Shown piece by piece: positions 42,950 to 44,607 of a DNA stretch of 44,607 nt (position 1 is the stretch's first letter; every line of letters starts with the position of its first letter). Under the pieces are notes generated by a model. It was not told the origin of the DNA. It searched no databases and saw only the letters and a list, made by a program, of their open reading frames with translations. The translations under genes and the position numbers were made by a program. Where the stretch lies: positions 1 through 44,607 of the forward strand of contig JAKPPT010000093.1 of NCBI GenBank assembly GCA_029547205.1, read 5' to 3'. The DNA comes from Spirochaetota bacterium (GTDB taxonomy: Bacteria; Spirochaetota; Spirochaetia; Treponematales; UBA12059).

Positions 42950-44607
42950 GTTTTAGCTGCCAATAGTGGGATTTAAAGGTTATCAAGTTTTAACTTTTGC
43001 CCAGCGTATTTACCGTTTTAGCTGCCAATAGTGGGATTTAAAGATCTTTAATATTTAGTTCTGCTTTTATTATATTTGCAAGTTTTAGCTGCCAATAGTG
43101 GGATTTAAAGGGCTTGTTGTGTGGTGTAGTAGTACATGCACGGACAGTTTTAGCTGCCAATAGTGGGATTTAAAGATTTCTTTGGCAATTTCTGTTATTG
43201 TGTATGTTTTTGTTTTAGCTGCCAATAGTGGGATTTAAAGGTATTTGAGAAGTATTTTATTTTTTTTACTTCTTTGGTTTTAGCTGCCAATAGTGGGATT
43301 TAAAGGTTTATTTCAATAGATACAAAATAATTAATGCAATTAGTTTTAGCTGCCAATAGTGGGATTTAAAGATCGGTATACTGCGTTAGCGTATGCGAAC
43401 GGAAAAAGTTTTAGCTGCCAATAGTGGGATTTAAAGGCTAATTCGGATTCGCCGTTTTTATTATTGCCATCTTGTTTTAGCTGCCAATAGTGGGATTTAA
43501 AGTAGAAGTCCAGGAGCAATTACAAAAGATTATTATGCGTTTTAGCTGCCAATAGTGGGATTTAAAGTTAATGTAAGGCCAGATGGAGCATCAGCAAATT
43601 TAGGTTTTAGCTGCCAATAGTGGGATTTAAAGTCGAAGGGTAAAAGCGCATTTTTGTTGTCTCTTTTAAGTTTTAGCTGCCAATAGTGGGATTTAAAGGC
43701 GGAAAGCGTGGCGATATAAAGCAAATGCAAGCTGGGTTTTAGCTGCCAATAGTGGGATTTAAAGTCTATCTGCTCATACAATTTTGCAATCTTTTTTTCA
43801 GTTTTAGCTGCCAATAGTGGGATTTAAAGGCATTACAAATATGTCCAATCTCGAATGGATGTATGGGTTTTAGCTGCCAATAGTGGGATTTAAAGTACTC
43901 AATGTTTATGCCAGCGTAATTCGGCTTATCAGTTTTAGCTGCCAATAGTGGGATTTAAAGTTGCGTAAATCCTATTACACAAAATGCACCTAACACTAGT
44001 TTTAGCTGCCAATAGTGGGATTTAAAGTGTGATATCAGTAGCTACAGCCCCGATAGTTTTGCCGTTTTAGCTGCCAATAGTGGGATTTAAAGTTGTTTTT
44101 GCGGGCTGATCCATTACACCACCTTCAAAGTTTTAGCTGCCAATAGTGGGATTTAAAGTGATGAAGCACGGACGGAAGTCGGCTGTCAAGCTATGTTTTA
44201 GCTGCCAATAGTGGGATTTAAAGGAATTTGTCAACAAACTACTACTTGACAAATGTATAGTTTTAGCTGCCAATAGTGGGATTTAAAGTTCAATGTTTTT
44301 AATTCTGAAAATGAACAATCAAACGTTTTAGCTGCCAATAGTGGGATTTAAAGTAAAAAATCAATAGAATTATTAGAAAATGATTTTAAGTTTTAGCTGC
44401 CAATAGTGGGATTTAAAGGAAGTATAAACAGCATTGATTAAATCACTATAACTAGGTTTTAGCTGCCAATAGTGGGATTTAAAGTCTAAAGAAGTTAATT
44501 TTTTACTGTAAGAACAATCAAGTTTTAGCTGCCAATAGTGGGATTTAAAGATTGTTTTATCACAATCAATTGTGATATTTATTTAAGTTTTAGCTGCCAA
44601 TAGTGGG
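42950..44607 (+). CRISPR. Type I-B CRISPR array, 25 full repeats plus one cut by the window edge
   Basis: Repeats are 29 bases, beginning GTTTTAGCTGCC and ending GTGGGATTTAAAG. All appear identical by eye. Repeat starts: 42950, 43015, 43082, 43147, 43212, 43277, 43343, 43408, 43474, 43539, 43604, 43670, 43736, 43801, 43867, 43932, 43999, 44064, 44130, 44195, 44260, 44325, 44390, 44456, 44522 and 44587 (partial). The 25 spacers are 36-38 bases. The last 8 repeat bases (ATTTAAAG) match the usual I-B crRNA tag. The leader and cas2 on the left give plus-strand transcription, newest spacers on the left. The array continues past the window. No repeat degeneracy is seen, as expected for the leader-side part. 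Confidence 0.98.

Noticed and set aside
42798-43814. Minus-strand reading frames across the leader and array (for example 43542-43814)
   Set aside because: They translate the CRISPR repeats themselves; the repeated FKSHYWQLK-like residues come from the repeat sequence.

Overview
The window looks like chromosomal DNA of a spirochaete, most likely Treponema-like. This is inferred from gene content, not from a marker gene: PEGA-domain and FlgD/OmpA-type envelope proteins, LysM plus TPR-like lipoproteins, a GAF-GAF-GAF-HD-GYP protein, type III glutamine synthetase and class I fumarase. No rRNA or tRNA was seen. Most of the window (about 4.4-34.5 kb) has intermediate base composition. Two stretches, about 2.9-4.24 kb and 34.6-44.6 kb, are visibly AT-rich and look acquired.

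Layout. (1) 1-335 is the end of an insertion sequence whose zinc-ribbon transposase-like gene runs leftwards out of the window. (2) 454-2760 holds a lipoprotein with an Ig-like domain and a hydrolase-like region, and a convergent DUF2141 protein. (3) 2915-4243 is a decayed defence segment: an HsdR N-terminal remnant and a frameshifted DUF2075 pseudogene cut off by a small mobile element. (4) 4.4-34.5 kb is a mostly housekeeping and envelope region: PAP2-like protein, HtpG, cNMP-binding protein, a 1366-aa barrel/FlgD-repeat/OmpA protein, DUF2156, GlnN, glutamine amidotransferase, PAS protein, Nudix hydrolase, fumarase with a PEGA protein, membrane protein, HD-GYP protein with a GH3 lipoprotein, VWA protein, LysM-M23 peptidase, PtsI, Der, MerR-like protein, M18 aminopeptidase, and a LysM/TPR-like pair. 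(5) 34.6-44.6 kb is a complete type I-B CRISPR-Cas locus (cas6-cas8-cas7-cas5-cas3-cas4-cas1-cas2) followed by a leader and an array of at least 26 repeats that runs off the right edge.

The most notable pattern is a family of seven related elements, E1 to E7, at 1-335, 2149-2309, 4240-4384, 8118-8283, 12597-12762, 17087-17265 and 26399-26543. They share inverted ends resembling TTAGTGTCACGAAGCTTGTG. E1 carries the start of a transposase-like gene. The other six are about 145-180 bp, have no gene, contain internal palindromes, lie between genes, and several have tandemly duplicated ends. The simplest reading is a MITE family mobilised by the E1-type insertion sequence. No copy was found in the CRISPR-Cas region.

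Likely joint functions: GlnN and the amidotransferase are co-directional and adjacent (nitrogen metabolism). The fumarase overlaps the PEGA gene by a start/stop codon, as does the GH3 lipoprotein with the HD-GYP gene. The Cas proteins form adaptation (Cas4, Cas1, Cas2), crRNA processing (Cas6), surveillance (Cas8, Cas7, Cas5) and target destruction (Cas3) modules in one apparent operon.
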